The notes under the pieces were generated by a model. The model worked only from the letters and a program-made list of their open reading frames with translations, ran no database searches and was not told the origin of the DNA. Source: Bacillota bacterium (lineage in GTDB: Bacteria > Bacillota > Dethiobacteria > DTU022). From it: a DNA stretch of 15,412 nucleotides. Each line of letters starts with the position of its first letter. Positions within the stretch are counted from its first letter, which is position 1. Positions 4,170 through 13,185 of this stretch are shown here, one piece after another. Location: positions 1 through 15,412 of the forward strand of contig JAAZHP010000111.1 of the NCBI GenBank assembly GCA_012510625.1, in the 5' to 3' direction. The position numbers and the translations under genes were made by a program.

Positions 4170-7100
4170 ATGTCTATTCAAGTCGCCTCCGGGGTTAGAA
4201 AACGGCGAAGTTACGCCCAGATTCAAGAGATTCTCGAGCTTCCCAATTTAATTGATGTCCAGCGCAGCTCCTATGAATGGTTTATTGAGAAAGGCCTTGG
4301 CGAAATATTTCAGGATATTTCTCCCATTAAGGATTTTACCGGCAATCTGGTTCTGGAAATTTTCGACTATACCCTGGGAGAGCCAAAATACTCCGTAGAT
4401 GAATGTAAAGAGAGAGATGCCACTTACGCAGTACCGTTAAAGGTCAATGTCCGCCTCATCAACCAGGAAACGGGGGAAGTGAAAGAGCAAGAGGTTTTCA
4501 TGGGTGATTTTCCTAAGATGACTGAAAACGGCACTTTTATTATCAACGGGGCGGAGAGGGTTATCGTCAGCCAGATGGTTCGTTCTCCGGGTGTTTATTT
4601 TGACAAGAAGCCGGATCCCACGGGAGCTACGGGGAAGGAGCTGGTCAGCGCCACGATTATACCCAACCGCGGGACCTGGCTTGAGTTTGAGACAGATGTG
4701 AACGACGGGATTTATGTTAAAATTGATCGCACCCGTAAATTGCTGGTGACAGTATTGCTCCGGGCCATCGGTTACGGCAGCAACCAGGAGATACTGGATC
4801 TTTTTGATCACGATCCCCGGATCCTGGCTCTGCTGGAAAAAGATCATACCGATTCTGTAGAAAGCGGGCTGCTGGAGATCTATAAGCGGCTGCGCCCCGG
4901 CGAACCGCTGAATATAGACAACGCCCGCGCACTATTTGAATCGCTCTTTTTTGACGGCAGGCGCTATGACTTTGCCCAGGTGGGCCGCTACAAAGTAAAT
5001 AAAAAGTTTTCCCTGGTCAATTGCCTTGCCGGTCATGAATTGGCCGAGGATATCGCGAACCCCAAAACTGGGAAGGTGCTGTTTTCTGAAGGGCTGGTTG
5101 TGGATGAAGAAACAGCCCAAAAGATAGAAAAGTCCGGTATCTTTAGGGTCCGGATCAAGCACCGCGGCGGGAGCTGCCTGGTGATAGGCAACGGACAGGT
5201 TGATCCGGAGACCAAGCACCTGGCCCCGTCGGACGTGGTGGCCACTGTGGGTTATATCCTCAACCTGATGGATGGAATAGGCAAGGCTGACGATATCGAT
5301 CATCTCGGCAACCGCCGCCTGCGCGGCGTGGGTGAACTGCTGCAGAACCAGTTCCGCATCGGCCTCGCCAGGATGGAGCGGGTGGTTCGGGAGAGGATGA
5401 CCATCCAGGATGTGGATGCCATTACGCCGCAAGCCTTGATCAACATCCGCCCTGTAATCGCTGCCATTAAAGAGTTTTTTGGCAGCAGCCAGCTGTCCCA
5501 GTTTATGGATCAGACCAACCCCCTGGCTGAGTTGACCCATAAGCGGCGGCTCAGTGCTCTTGGCCCAGGCGGCTTGAGCCGTGAGCGGGCCGGCTTTGAA
5601 GTGCGCGACGTCCACCATTCCCACTATGGCCGGGTTTGTCCCATCGAGACTCCGGAAGGGCCGAACATCGGCCTCATCGGCTCCTTGAGCACCTATGCCC
5701 GGATCAACGACTACGGTTTCATTGAAACTCCTTACCGGAAAGTTGACAAAAAAGAGGGGCGGGTTACTTCTGAAATTGTGTATTTGACGGCCGATGATGA
5801 AGACAAGTATGTTATCGCCCAGGCCAACGCCGAGCTGGACAGCGAGGGCCGTTTTGTCGGGAATCGCGTGGTCTGCCGTTACCAGTATGATACCGTGATG
5901 CGCAGGCCCAACGAGGTTGACTATATGGACGTTTCGCCAAAGCAACTTGTCAGTGTGGCCACGGCGCTCATTCCCTTCCTTGAAAATGACGACGCCAACC
6001 GGGCGCTGATGGGTGCGAATATGCAGCGCCAGGCGGTGCCGCTTCTTAAAACCGAGGCGCCGCTGGTGGGGACAGGACTGGAAAGCAAAGTAGCCTACGA
6101 TTCAGGCGCGGTCGTTGTCTGCCGGTCACCCGGTGAGGTCATCCGGGTGACCTCTACGGAGATTATCGTTCGCCGGGATGAAGATCCTGACGGCCTTAAT
6201 TACCGGATCAACGGACGCACCGGGGAGCGGTTTGAAGAAGGCTATACGCCCTGGGGCAGAAGTGGCCTTGATATATATGTCCTTCAAAAGTTTAAGCGCT
6301 CCAACCAGGGCACCTGTATTAACCAGCAACCCATTGTTACCCGCGGCCAGAAGGTGGAAGCCGGCGAAGTGATTGCGGACGGCGCCTGCACCAACCGGGG
6401 CGAACTGGCACTGGGGCGCAACGTGCTTACCGCTTTTCTGCCCTGGGAAGGTTACAACTATGAAGATGCCATTCTGCTCAGCGAAAGGCTGGTGCAAGAA
6501 GATACTTTTACTTCCATTCATATCGAAGAGTATGAATGCGAAGCCCGCGATACAAAACTGGGTCCCGAAGAGATTACCCGCGATATACCCAACGTGGGAG
6601 AGGATGCCCTGCGGGACCTGGACGTAAATGGGATTGTCCGGATTGGCGCCGAGGTGCGCTCCGGAGATATCCTTGTCGGCAAGGTCACGCCCAAAGGAGA
6701 AACCGAGCTTACCGCCGAAGAGCGGCTCCTCCGGGCCATTTTTGGAGAGAAGGCCCGCGAGGTCAGAGACACTTCGCTGCGGGTACCGCACGGCGAGTCG
6801 GGCATTGTGGTCGATGTAAAGGTCTTTACCCGCGAGGCCGGTGATGAGCTTTCACCCGGAGTCAATCAACTGGTGCGTGTCTACGTAGCCCAGAAACGGA
6901 AAATTTCCGAAGGTGACAAGATGGCGGGGCGTCACGGCAACAAGGGAGTCATTGCCCGCATCCTTCCGGAAGAAGATATGCCCTTCTTGCCGGACGGGAC
7001 GCCGGTTGAGATTGTGCTCAACCCCCTGGGGGTTCCTTCACGGATGAATATCGGCCAGGTCCTGGAGACTCACCTGGGCTGGGCGGCGAAAACGCTGGGG

Positions 7101-7997
7101 ATCTACATCTCCTCCCCGGTGTTTGACGGAGCGGTGGAGGATGATGTTTTTGCCGCGTTAAAAAAAGCCGAACTGCCGGAAAACGGCAAACTTCGCCTTT
7201 ATGACGGGCGCAGTGGGGAACCTTTCGATAACGAAGTGACTGTGGGCTATGTTTATATGATGAAGCTGGCTCACCTTGTTGACGACAAGATCCATGCCCG
7301 CTCTACAGGGCCCTATTCACTTGTGACGCAGCAGCCTTTGGGTGGCAAAGCCCAGTTCGGCGGCCAGCGCTTTGGTGAAATGGAAGTATGGGCCCTGGAA
7401 GCATATGGGTCCGCCTACACCTTGCAGGAGATTTTAACCGTTAAGTCCGACGATGTGGTCGGGCGGGTTAAAACCTACGAGGCCATTGTCAAGGGAGAGA
7501 ACATCCCCGAACCCGGTGTTCCCGAATCATTCAAGGTCCTGGTCAAAGAACTGCAAAGCCTCTGTCTCGACGTGAAGGTGCTCAGTGAAGAAAAGGGCGA
7601 AGTGGAGATTCGCGAAGGCGATGACGAGGCCGATTACCGCCGCCTTGATGTGAATATCGAGGGGCTCGAAACCGGCCCTGACGAAGATCTGCCAGCTTAC
7701 GGCGATCTGGATGACAGCGGCGAGGATGATGAATTGGAGATAACATCGGAAGATGACGAGGAGGAGCCCGGGGAGGCAGAAGAAAAAGACGGGGATGAGA
7801 TCCTGGAGGGAGATGAACCTTCTGAAGAGACGATGCCCCTGGCGTATGCCGCTGTTGAAGCGGGTGAGATCGAAGAAATCTCGCTGGAGCATCTGGAAGA
7901 GCTGGAAGGTGAGTCTGAAAGTGAAGATGAAGAAGATGAATATGATGACGGTGCGCTCTCCCGCACACCTCGAAAATTACGCAAAAAGAATTATTAA
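4170..7997 (+). CDS. rpoB: DNA-directed RNA polymerase beta subunit
   Basis: RpoB forms, with RpoC, the catalytic core of RNA polymerase. The 1275-residue protein begins MSIQVASGVRKRRSYAQI. The rifampicin-binding region lies at about 438-462 (SSQLSQFMDQTNPLAELTHK and on). The residues equivalent to E. coli D516, H526 and S531 are D447, H457 and S462, all the common sensitive type. RVCPIETPEGPNIGLIGSLS and the catalytic-region motif GDKMAGRHGNKG (915-926) are intact, as is the C-terminal clamp part with KAQFGGQRFGEMEVWALEAY. The large insertions of proteobacterial RpoB are absent. After about residue 1150 comes a tail of about 125 residues, very rich in Glu and Asp, ending in basic RTPRKLRKKNY. 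Many Firmicutes have an acidic tail, but this one is long. The site GGGGGAG (4151-4157) is 12 bases from the ATG, a rather long gap. Confidence 0.98.
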   Translation: MSIQVASGVRKRRSYAQIQEILELPNLIDVQRSSYEWFIEKGLGEIFQDISPIKDFTGNLVLEIFDYTLGEPKYSVDECKERDATYAVPLKVNVRLINQETGEVKEQEVFMGDFPKMTENGTFIINGAERVIVSQMVRSPGVYFDKKPDPTGATGKELVSATIIPNRGTWLEFETDVNDGIYVKIDRTRKLLVTVLLRAIGYGSNQEILDLFDHDPRILALLEKDHTDSVESGLLEIYKRLRPGEPLNIDNARALFESLFFDGRRYDFAQVGRYKVNKKFSLVNCLAGHELAEDIANPKTGKVLFSEGLVVDEETAQKIEKSGIFRVRIKHRGGSCLVIGNGQVDPETKHLAPSDVVATVGYILNLMDGIGKADDIDHLGNRRLRGVGELLQNQFRIGLARMERVVRERMTIQDVDAITPQALINIRPVIAAIKEFFGSSQLSQFMDQTNPLAELTHKRRLSALGPGGLSRERAGFEVRDVHHSHYGRVCPIETPEGPNIGLIGSLSTYARINDYGFIETPYRKVDKKEGRVTSEIVYLTADDEDKYVIAQANAELDSEGRFVGNRVVCRYQYDTVMRRPNEVDYMDVSPKQLVSVATALIPFLENDDANRALMGANMQRQAVPLLKTEAPLVGTGLESKVAYDSGAVVVCRSPGEVIRVTSTEIIVRRDEDPDGLNYRINGRTGERFEEGYTPWGRSGLDIYVLQKFKRSNQGTCINQQPIVTRGQKVEAGEVIADGACTNRGELALGRNVLTAFLPWEGYNYEDAILLSERLVQEDTFTSIHIEEYECEARDTKLGPEEITRDIPNVGEDALRDLDVNGIVRIGAEVRSGDILVGKVTPKGETELTAEERLLRAIFGEKAREVRDTSLRVPHGESGIVVDVKVFTREAGDELSPGVNQLVRVYVAQKRKISEGDKMAGRHGNKGVIARILPEEDMPFLPDGTPVEIVLNPLGVPSRMNIGQVLETHLGWAAKTLGIYISSPVFDGAVEDDVFAALKKAELPENGKLRLYDGRSGEPFDNEVTVGYVYMMKLAHLVDDKIHARSTGPYSLVTQQPLGGKAQFGGQRFGEMEVWALEAYGSAYTLQEILTVKSDDVVGRVKTYEAIVKGENIPEPGVPESFKVLVKELQSLCLDVKVLSEEKGEVEIREGDDEADYRRLDVNIEGLETGPDEDLPAYGDLDDSGEDDELEITSEDDEEEPGEAEEKDGDEILEGDEPSEETMPLAYAAVEAGEIEEISLEHLEELEGESESEDEEDEYDDGALSRTPRKLRKKNY

Positions 7998-8028
7998 CGC
8001 TTAGTTCCGGCGAAAGGAGCGAAATTTC

Positions 8029-11000
8029 TTGGATGTAAACAGCTTTGATGCGTTAAAGATTGGTTTGGCCTCATCTGAACAGATTCGGGCCTGGTCCCGC
8101 GGAGAGGTGAAAAAGCCGGAGACGATTAATTACCGCACCCTTAAGCCTGAGCGTGAAGGACTCTTTTGCGAAAAGATATTCGGACCGCAAAAAGACTGGG
8201 AATGCAATTGCGGCAAGTATAAACGGGTCCGTTACCGCGGCATCGTCTGCGATCGCTGCGGGGTGGAGGTAACCCGGGCCAAGGTGCGCCGCGAAAGAAT
8301 GGGCCACATTGAGCTTGCCGCCCCGGTTTCGCACATCTGGTATTTCAAGGGGATCCCCAGCAGGATGGGTCTTCTCCTGGACATGTCGCCGCGGAACCTG
8401 GAAAAAATCCTCTATTTTGTCTCTTACGTGGTCATTGATCCAGGGGAAACCATCCTGAGCAAGAAGCAGCTGCTGACGGAAGCGGAATACCGTGAATACC
8501 GCGAGAAGTATGCGCCTCTTTTTAAAGCCGGGAAAGGGTTTAAAGCGGAGATGGGCGCCGAAGCGGTGAAGAAGCTGTTGGAAGAGATCGACCTGGATGA
8601 ACTGGCCGCGGAGCTGCGCGCCGAGCTGAAAAGTTCCAGCGGCCAGAAAAAGGTGCGCGCCACCCGGCGCCTGGAAGTAGTAGAAGCTTTTCGCAAGTCG
8701 GGCAACAAGCCTTCATGGATGATCCTCGATGTTATTCCGGTAATCCCGCCCGACCTGCGACCCATGGTCCAGCTGGACGGGGGCCGTTTTGCCACATCTG
8801 ATTTGAATGATCTCTACCGCCGGGTAATTAACCGCAACAATCGCCTGAAGCGGCTTCTCGACCTGGGGGCTCCCGATATTATTGTCCGCAACGAGAAGCG
8901 AATGCTCCAGGAAGCCGTTGATGCGCTTATCGACAACGGCAGGAGAGGCCGGCCGGTGACCGGTCCGGGGAATCGCCCCTTGAAGTCCCTGAGCGATATG
9001 CTTAAAGGCAAACAGGGCCGCTTTCGCCAGAATCTCCTGGGTAAGCGGGTCGATTATTCGGGCCGCTCGGTGATCGTTGTCGGCCCGAACCTGAAACTCT
9101 ACCAGTGCGGCCTGCCCAAGGAGATGGCCCTGGAGCTGTTCAAGCCCTTTGTGATGAAGAGGCTGGTCAATGACGAGCTGGTTCATAACATCAAGAGCGC
9201 CAAGCGCATGGTGGAGAAAGTCCGTCCCGAGGTCTGGGATGTTCTTGAAGAGGTGATCAAGGATCACCCGGTGCTGCTGAACCGCGCTCCCACGCTGCAT
9301 CGCCTGGGGATCCAGGCTTTTGAACCGGTGCTGGTGGAGGGACGTGCCATCCAGATTCACCCGCTGGTTTGTGTTGCCTACAACGCCGACTTTGACGGGG
9401 ACCAGATGGCGGTTCACGTACCCCTCTCAGCGGAAGCCCAGGCGGAGGCGCGTGTGCTCATGCTCGCGGCGCAAAACATTCTCAACCCCAAGGACGGGCG
9501 CCCCGTAGTTACGCCAACCCAGGACATGGTTCTCGGCTGTTATTATCTCACCCTGGAGAAGGAAGGAGCCAGGGGTGAGGGACGGATCTATATCGATCCC
9601 GAGGAGGCGATCACCGCTTACAGCCTGGGCTACCTGGATCTGCATGCCCGTATATTTGTCAAGGCTTCCGGTTTCAAAGGGCGGAGCTTCTCCCGCCGCA
9701 AGAAGCTGCTTTTGACCACCGTAGGAAAGATCATCTTTAACGATGTCTTTCCCGCTGACTTTCCTTATATCAATAACGCTGACTTCAACAATTTCTTGCC
9801 TGAAAGAAACTTCATTTCCATACGGGGGCTGAATCCGGGAGAAGTTTTGACAAAGCTGCCGCTCAACGAACCGATCAAGAAGGATTTCCTGGGAGACCTG
9901 GTATTCCGCTGTTACCGTAAATACGGCAATACCAGGACGGCGGAGATCCTGGATGAGATAAAGCGGCTTGGATTTCATTATGCCACCCGTGCCGGAGTCA
10001 CCGTAGCGATTGAAGATATCGTCATTCCTCCGAACAAGCAGGAGATCCTGCAGCGAGCCGAGGAACTGGTCTGGGCCACTGAAGAAAACTTTCAACGCGG
10101 GCTGATCACGGAAAAAGAGCGCTACGACCGCGTCATCGAAATCTGGGGCCAGGCCAAGGATGAGGTGACCCGCTCGCTCATGGAAGGGCTTGACAGGCTC
10201 AATCCCATCTACATGATGGCCCATTCCGGGGCACGCGGGAACGAGTCTCAGATAACCCAGCTTGCCGGGATGCGCGGCCTTATGGCCGACCCGGCCGGGC
10301 GCATTATCGACTTGCCCATCAAGGCCAATTTCCGCGAGGGTCTGACCGTGCTGGAATATTTTATCTCCACCCACGGTGCCCGTAAAGGATTGGCCGACAC
10401 TGCTTTAAAAACGGCGGACTCCGGCTACCTCACCCGCCGCCTGGTAGACGTAGTCCAGGATGTAATCATCCGCGAAGAAGACTGTGGAACGGGGCAGGGA
10501 ATCAGTTTAAGCGAATACCTGGAGAACGACAATACCATTGAGGATGCCATCGAGAGAGTCATCGGCCGTTTTGCCCTGGAACCGGTCTACCATCCTGATA
10601 CCGGCGAGATCATCGTGGACCGGGATCAGATCATCGATGAGGATATTGCCGAGCAGATCGTAAAGCTGGGCATCACCGAGGTGCGCTTCCGTTCCGTCCT
10701 TACCTGCCGCACCCGTCACGGGATCTGCGTCAAGTGCTACGGGCGCAACCTGGCCACCGGGAAGGTCGTCGACGTTGGTGAAGCGGTGGGGATTATTGCC
10801 GCACAATCCATCGGCGAGCCGGGCACCCAGCTGACCATGCGGACCTTCCATACCGGGGGGGTGGCGGGCGATGATATTACCCAGGGTCTGCCCCGGGTGG
10901 AGGAGTTGTTTGAAGCCCGCAAGCCGAAAGGACAGTCTCTCATCGCGGAGATTTCCGGGGTGGTCGATATCCAGGAGACGAGGTACAAGCGTGAAATAAG

Positions 11001-11754
11001 GTTGATTTCAGAACATGAAGAGCGGATCTACCCCGTGCCGTACGGGGCCAGGCTGAAAGTAGTAGACGGCCAGAAAGTCAACGCCGGCGACGAGCTGACT
11101 GAGGGCTCCATCAACCCCCACGAACTGCTCAAGGTTAAAGGGGTTCGCGGTGTGCAGCTCTACCTTCTCCAGGAGGTACAGTGGGTCTACCGGATGCAGG
11201 GGGTTGATATTAACGACAAGCATATTGAAGTGATTATCCGGCAGATGCTGAAAAAGGTGAAAGTTGAAGATCCCGGTGACACCGAACTGCTGCCGGGAGG
11301 CATTGTCGACGGCTACCTTTTCGAAGAGATTAACGAACAGGTTAGAAAAGAAGGAGGCCGCCCGGCGCAGGCCCGGCCGCTGCTCCTGGGCATTACCAAG
11401 GCTTCCCTGGCCACCGATTCATTTCTCTCGGCTGCTTCCTTCCAGGAAACCACCCGGGTTCTTACCGAAGCGGCGATTAAGGGGAAACAGGATCAGTTGC
11501 TGGGATTGAAGGAGAATGTCATTATCGGCAAGTTGATCCCCGCAGGTACCGGGATGTCTTACTACCGGAATATCAAGGTGCAGGCACCGGGCGATCCCGG
11601 GGAAGATCTGCCCGGAGAGATGGACTTGCAGGGGGAGCCTGCTGAAGATACAACGGAGCTGGAGGGGGCGGCCGTGCCTGCTCCCGGAGAGGAGCTTCCG
11701 GCCGAATCCGTATCTTTGGCGGAATCCGCAGATGCGCCCGGAGCCCAAAATTGA
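8029..11754 (+). CDS. rpoC: DNA-directed RNA polymerase beta' subunit
   Basis: RpoC carries the active-site magnesium of RNA polymerase. The 1241-residue protein has an N-terminal zinc ribbon (C59, C61, C74, C77, in ECNCGKYKRVRYRGIVCDRC). The metal-binding motif NADFDGDQM has aspartates D454, D456 and D458. The second zinc site uses C819, C893, C900 and C903. The bridge helix is around ARKGLADTALKTADSGYLTR and the trigger loop is around TMRTFHTGGVAGDDITQG (M937, R938, H941). The protein follows the Firmicute form, without the large insertions seen elsewhere. The start is TTG at 8029, supported by AAAGGAG (8013-8019, 9-base gap) and by the reading DVNSFDALKIGLAS. There is no better start. After KLIPAGTGMSYYRNIKV the protein has an acidic, alanine- and proline-rich tail of about 57 residues. 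It is 31 bases after rpoB and clearly co-transcribed. Confidence 0.98.
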   Translation: MDVNSFDALKIGLASSEQIRAWSRGEVKKPETINYRTLKPEREGLFCEKIFGPQKDWECNCGKYKRVRYRGIVCDRCGVEVTRAKVRRERMGHIELAAPVSHIWYFKGIPSRMGLLLDMSPRNLEKILYFVSYVVIDPGETILSKKQLLTEAEYREYREKYAPLFKAGKGFKAEMGAEAVKKLLEEIDLDELAAELRAELKSSSGQKKVRATRRLEVVEAFRKSGNKPSWMILDVIPVIPPDLRPMVQLDGGRFATSDLNDLYRRVINRNNRLKRLLDLGAPDIIVRNEKRMLQEAVDALIDNGRRGRPVTGPGNRPLKSLSDMLKGKQGRFRQNLLGKRVDYSGRSVIVVGPNLKLYQCGLPKEMALELFKPFVMKRLVNDELVHNIKSAKRMVEKVRPEVWDVLEEVIKDHPVLLNRAPTLHRLGIQAFEPVLVEGRAIQIHPLVCVAYNADFDGDQMAVHVPLSAEAQAEARVLMLAAQNILNPKDGRPVVTPTQDMVLGCYYLTLEKEGARGEGRIYIDPEEAITAYSLGYLDLHARIFVKASGFKGRSFSRRKKLLLTTVGKIIFNDVFPADFPYINNADFNNFLPERNFISIRGLNPGEVLTKLPLNEPIKKDFLGDLVFRCYRKYGNTRTAEILDEIKRLGFHYATRAGVTVAIEDIVIPPNKQEILQRAEELVWATEENFQRGLITEKERYDRVIEIWGQAKDEVTRSLMEGLDRLNPIYMMAHSGARGNESQITQLAGMRGLMADPAGRIIDLPIKANFREGLTVLEYFISTHGARKGLADTALKTADSGYLTRRLVDVVQDVIIREEDCGTGQGISLSEYLENDNTIEDAIERVIGRFALEPVYHPDTGEIIVDRDQIIDEDIAEQIVKLGITEVRFRSVLTCRTRHGICVKCYGRNLATGKVVDVGEAVGIIAAQSIGEPGTQLTMRTFHTGGVAGDDITQGLPRVEELFEARKPKGQSLIAEISGVVDIQETRYKREIRLISEHEERIYPVPYGARLKVVDGQKVNAGDELTEGSINPHELLKVKGVRGVQLYLLQEVQWVYRMQGVDINDKHIEVIIRQMLKKVKVEDPGDTELLPGGIVDGYLFEEINEQVRKEGGRPAQARPLLLGITKASLATDSFLSAASFQETTRVLTEAAIKGKQDQLLGLKENVIIGKLIPAGTGMSYYRNIKVQAPGDPGEDLPGEMDLQGEPAEDTTELEGAAVPAPGEELPAESVSLAESADAPGAQN

Positions 11755-11815
11755 CCGGATAGGCTCAGGCATACCCTGGACCGGATCAACAGGAAAACTA
11801 GATATAATCAAGGAT

Positions 11816-11839
11816 GCGGCCGGGCTTTTTGCCGGCCGC
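11816..11839 (+). other. GC-rich hairpin after rpoC
   Basis: GCGGCCGG (11816-11823) pairs perfectly with CCGGCCGC (11832-11839). The T run TTTTT lies in the loop (11826-11830) and the bases after the stem are AAGCACAAAC, with no T run. It is therefore not a standard intrinsic terminator. It may end the rpoBC message with another factor, protect the 3' end, or mark a processing site ahead of the str promoter. Confidence 0.55.
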
Positions 11840-11852
11840 AAGCACAAACTAA

Positions 11853-11881
11853 TTGACAACACCCTGCGCCGGTGATAAAAT
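11853..11881 (+). promoter_or_regulatory. Strong extended -10 promoter of the str operon
   Basis: A perfect TTGACA (11853-11858) and a TAAAAT (11876-11881, 5 of 6) are exactly 17 bases apart. TG at 11873-11874 makes an extended -10 (TGaTAAAAT). It is the best promoter in the window and lies just before the L7Ae-family gene, so it likely drives that gene, rpsL, rpsG, fusA and tuf. The leader would be only about 40 bases. Confidence 0.85.
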
Positions 11882-11927
11882 ACTTGAGTGCGCTTTTTGA
11901 AAGGGTGTGTGCTTTCGGAAAGTGAGG

Positions 11928-12200
11928 TTGGAGCTCTTGCGCGACACTGAACTGGTGGAGCAGGTTTGCCGGGCCCGGCGGAAAGTAGTGGGGACGAAGC
12001 AGACCTTGAAAGAGCTGGAGAGAGGTGAAGTGGTCCTGGTCTTGCTGGCTGAAGATGCCGATGCGAAGATCAGCACTACTGTGGCAAATCTTGCCGCCGC
12101 CAAGGGTGTGAAAGTGAGCTATATTGAAACCATGTCTGAGCTGGGCAAGATTTGCGGGATCAAGGTAAAAGCGGCCACTGCCGCTATTATCGAGTTTTAA
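11928..12200 (+). CDS. L7Ae-family kink-turn RNA-binding protein
   Basis: This is a small protein of the L7Ae/L30e/S12e family, like Bacillus YbxF, which binds kink-turn RNA. Its cellular role in bacteria is not settled, though such proteins are found with ribosomes. The conserved core is VGTKQTLKELERGEVVLVLL, then AEDAD, and ELGKICGIKVKAATAAI near the end, as in the family. The position between rpoC and rpsL is the known place in Firmicutes. The start is uncertain. TTG at 11928 gives 90 residues (MELLRDTELVEQ) with GGAAAG 5 bases upstream. TTG at 11937 gives 87 residues, with GAGG (11924-11927) 9 bases upstream. GTG at 11907 gives 97 residues but has AAAGGG almost touching it. The family domain lies wholly downstream of all three. 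The stop at 12198 is 13 bases from the rpsL start. Confidence 0.88.
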   Translation: MELLRDTELVEQVCRARRKVVGTKQTLKELERGEVVLVLLAEDADAKISTTVANLAAAKGVKVSYIETMSELGKICGIKVKAATAAIIEF

Positions 12201-12213
12201 AGGGGGTGGATCG

Positions 12214-12588
12214 TTGCCGACCTTAAATCAACTGGTACGCAAGGGGCGCCGGAAGCTGACCCAAAAGTCAGCTGCGCCCGCACTGGAACGTTCTCCTCAA
12301 AAACGGGGAGTTTGCACCAGGGTTTCCACGACAACACCGAAAAAACCGAATTCGGCTTTGCGGAAGATTGCCCGTGTCCGCCTGACCAACGGGGTAGAGG
12401 TCACCGCCTATATTCCCGGCATCGGCCACAATCTCCAGGAGCACTCCGTGGTTCTGGTTCGGGGCGGACGGGTGAAGGATCTGCCGGGCGTTCGCTATCA
12501 TCTGGTGCGCGGCACTTTGGATGCAGCCGGAGTAGAAAACCGATCTCAGGCGCGTTCCAAGTATGGGACGAAAAAGCCGAAGAAGTAA
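12214..12588 (+). CDS. rpsL: Ribosomal protein uS12
   Basis: S12 is the small-subunit protein at the decoding centre. It controls accuracy and is the classic target of streptomycin-resistance mutations. The 124-residue protein has the expected PTLNQLVRKGR start, PQKRGVCTRV, TTPKKPNSALRK, GHNLQEHSVVLVRGGRVKDLPG, and a basic KYGTKKPKK end. The lysines linked to resistance, K43 and K88, are both present, so the sequence is of the sensitive type. D89, the residue methylthiolated in many bacteria, is also there. The start is TTG at 12214, with GGGGGTG (12202-12208) 5 bases upstream, and the reading matches S12 from its first residue. It follows the L7Ae-family gene by 13 bases and precedes rpsG by 37 bases. 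Confidence 0.97.
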   Translation: MPTLNQLVRKGRRKLTQKSAAPALERSPQKRGVCTRVSTTTPKKPNSALRKIARVRLTNGVEVTAYIPGIGHNLQEHSVVLVRGGRVKDLPGVRYHLVRGTLDAAGVENRSQARSKYGTKKPKK

Positions 12589-12625
12589 GTTTTATTCAAT
12601 ATCAGAATAAGGGGTGATCGGGAAG

Positions 12626-13096
12626 ATGCCACGCAAAGGCCCTGTTGCCAGGCGGGAGATCCTTGCAGATCCTGTTTATAAAAGCAAGCTGATAGCCAAA
12701 TTTATTAACAAGCTCATGTACGACGGGAAAAAAGGAACCGCGCAGAAAATCTGTTACGATGCTTTTGAAATTATCCGGCAAAAAACGGGCAAGGATCCGG
12801 AAGAGGTTTTTGAAACCGCGATTCGCAATGTATCGCCTGTTCTGGAAGTAAAACCCCGCCGCGTTGGAGGCGCCACCTACCAGGTTCCGGTAGAGGTAAC
12901 CCCTCATCGCAAGAGCATGCTGGCTATGCGCTGGATAATCGGTTTTGCCAGAAGCCGGGGCGAAAAAACAATGCCGCAGCGGCTGGCCGCGGAGATCCTG
13001 GATGCTTCCAACGGTATTGGCGCGGCGATGAAGAAGAAAGAAGATACGCACAAGATGGCCGAGGCGAACAAAGCCTTTGCCCACTACAGGTGGTAG
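12626..13096 (+). CDS. rpsG: Ribosomal protein uS7
   Basis: S7 is the primary binder that starts assembly of the 30S head and lines the E site. In E. coli it also represses the str operon. The 156-residue protein matches the family length and shows MPRKGPVARREILADPVY, KFINKLMYDGKKGTAQKI, the segment with NVSPVLEVKPRRVGGATYQV, RWIIGFARSRGEKTM and the final ANKAFAHYRW. A longer reading exists from GTG at 12614, but that codon lies inside the ribosome site AAGGGGTGATC (12609-12619). The ATG at 12626 is therefore chosen, and its product starts like other S7 proteins. The 37-base gap before it holds no clear hairpin of the E. coli S7-operator type. The gap after it (89 bases) contains a tandem repeat and a possible hairpin. 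Confidence 0.96.
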   Translation: MPRKGPVARREILADPVYKSKLIAKFINKLMYDGKKGTAQKICYDAFEIIRQKTGKDPEEVFETAIRNVSPVLEVKPRRVGGATYQVPVEVTPHRKSMLAMRWIIGFARSRGEKTMPQRLAAEILDASNGIGAAMKKKEDTHKMAEANKAFAHYRW

Positions 13097-13099
13097 TCA

Positions 13100-13157
13100 A
13101 GAGGCAAGAAGAGGCAAGAATAGAGTATCAATAAACATTTTTATGCTTCTGGCCTCT
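13100..13157 (+). repeat. Tandem 10-base repeat forming a hairpin before fusA
   Basis: GAGGCAAGAA occurs twice in a row (13101-13110, 13111-13120). Each copy, as AGAGGCAAGAA, can pair with TTCTGGCCTCT (13147-13157) in an 11-base stem with one mismatch, so two alternative 5' arms compete for one 3' arm. The hairpin lies 15 bases before the fusA ribosome site. The repeat and pairing are visible; a regulatory role is inference. Confidence 0.5.
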
Positions 13158-13185
13158 AGTATCTTGAAATGGAAGGAGGGATAAG

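Noticed and set aside
4932..5945. Long open frame of 337 codons on the minus strand inside rpoB
   Set aside because: It is the shadow of a strongly conserved RpoB region. Its product resembles no known family.
11803..11808. Perfect TATAAT after rpoC
   Set aside because: No -35 match or extended -10 is found at a suitable distance. The promoter at 11853 is far better.
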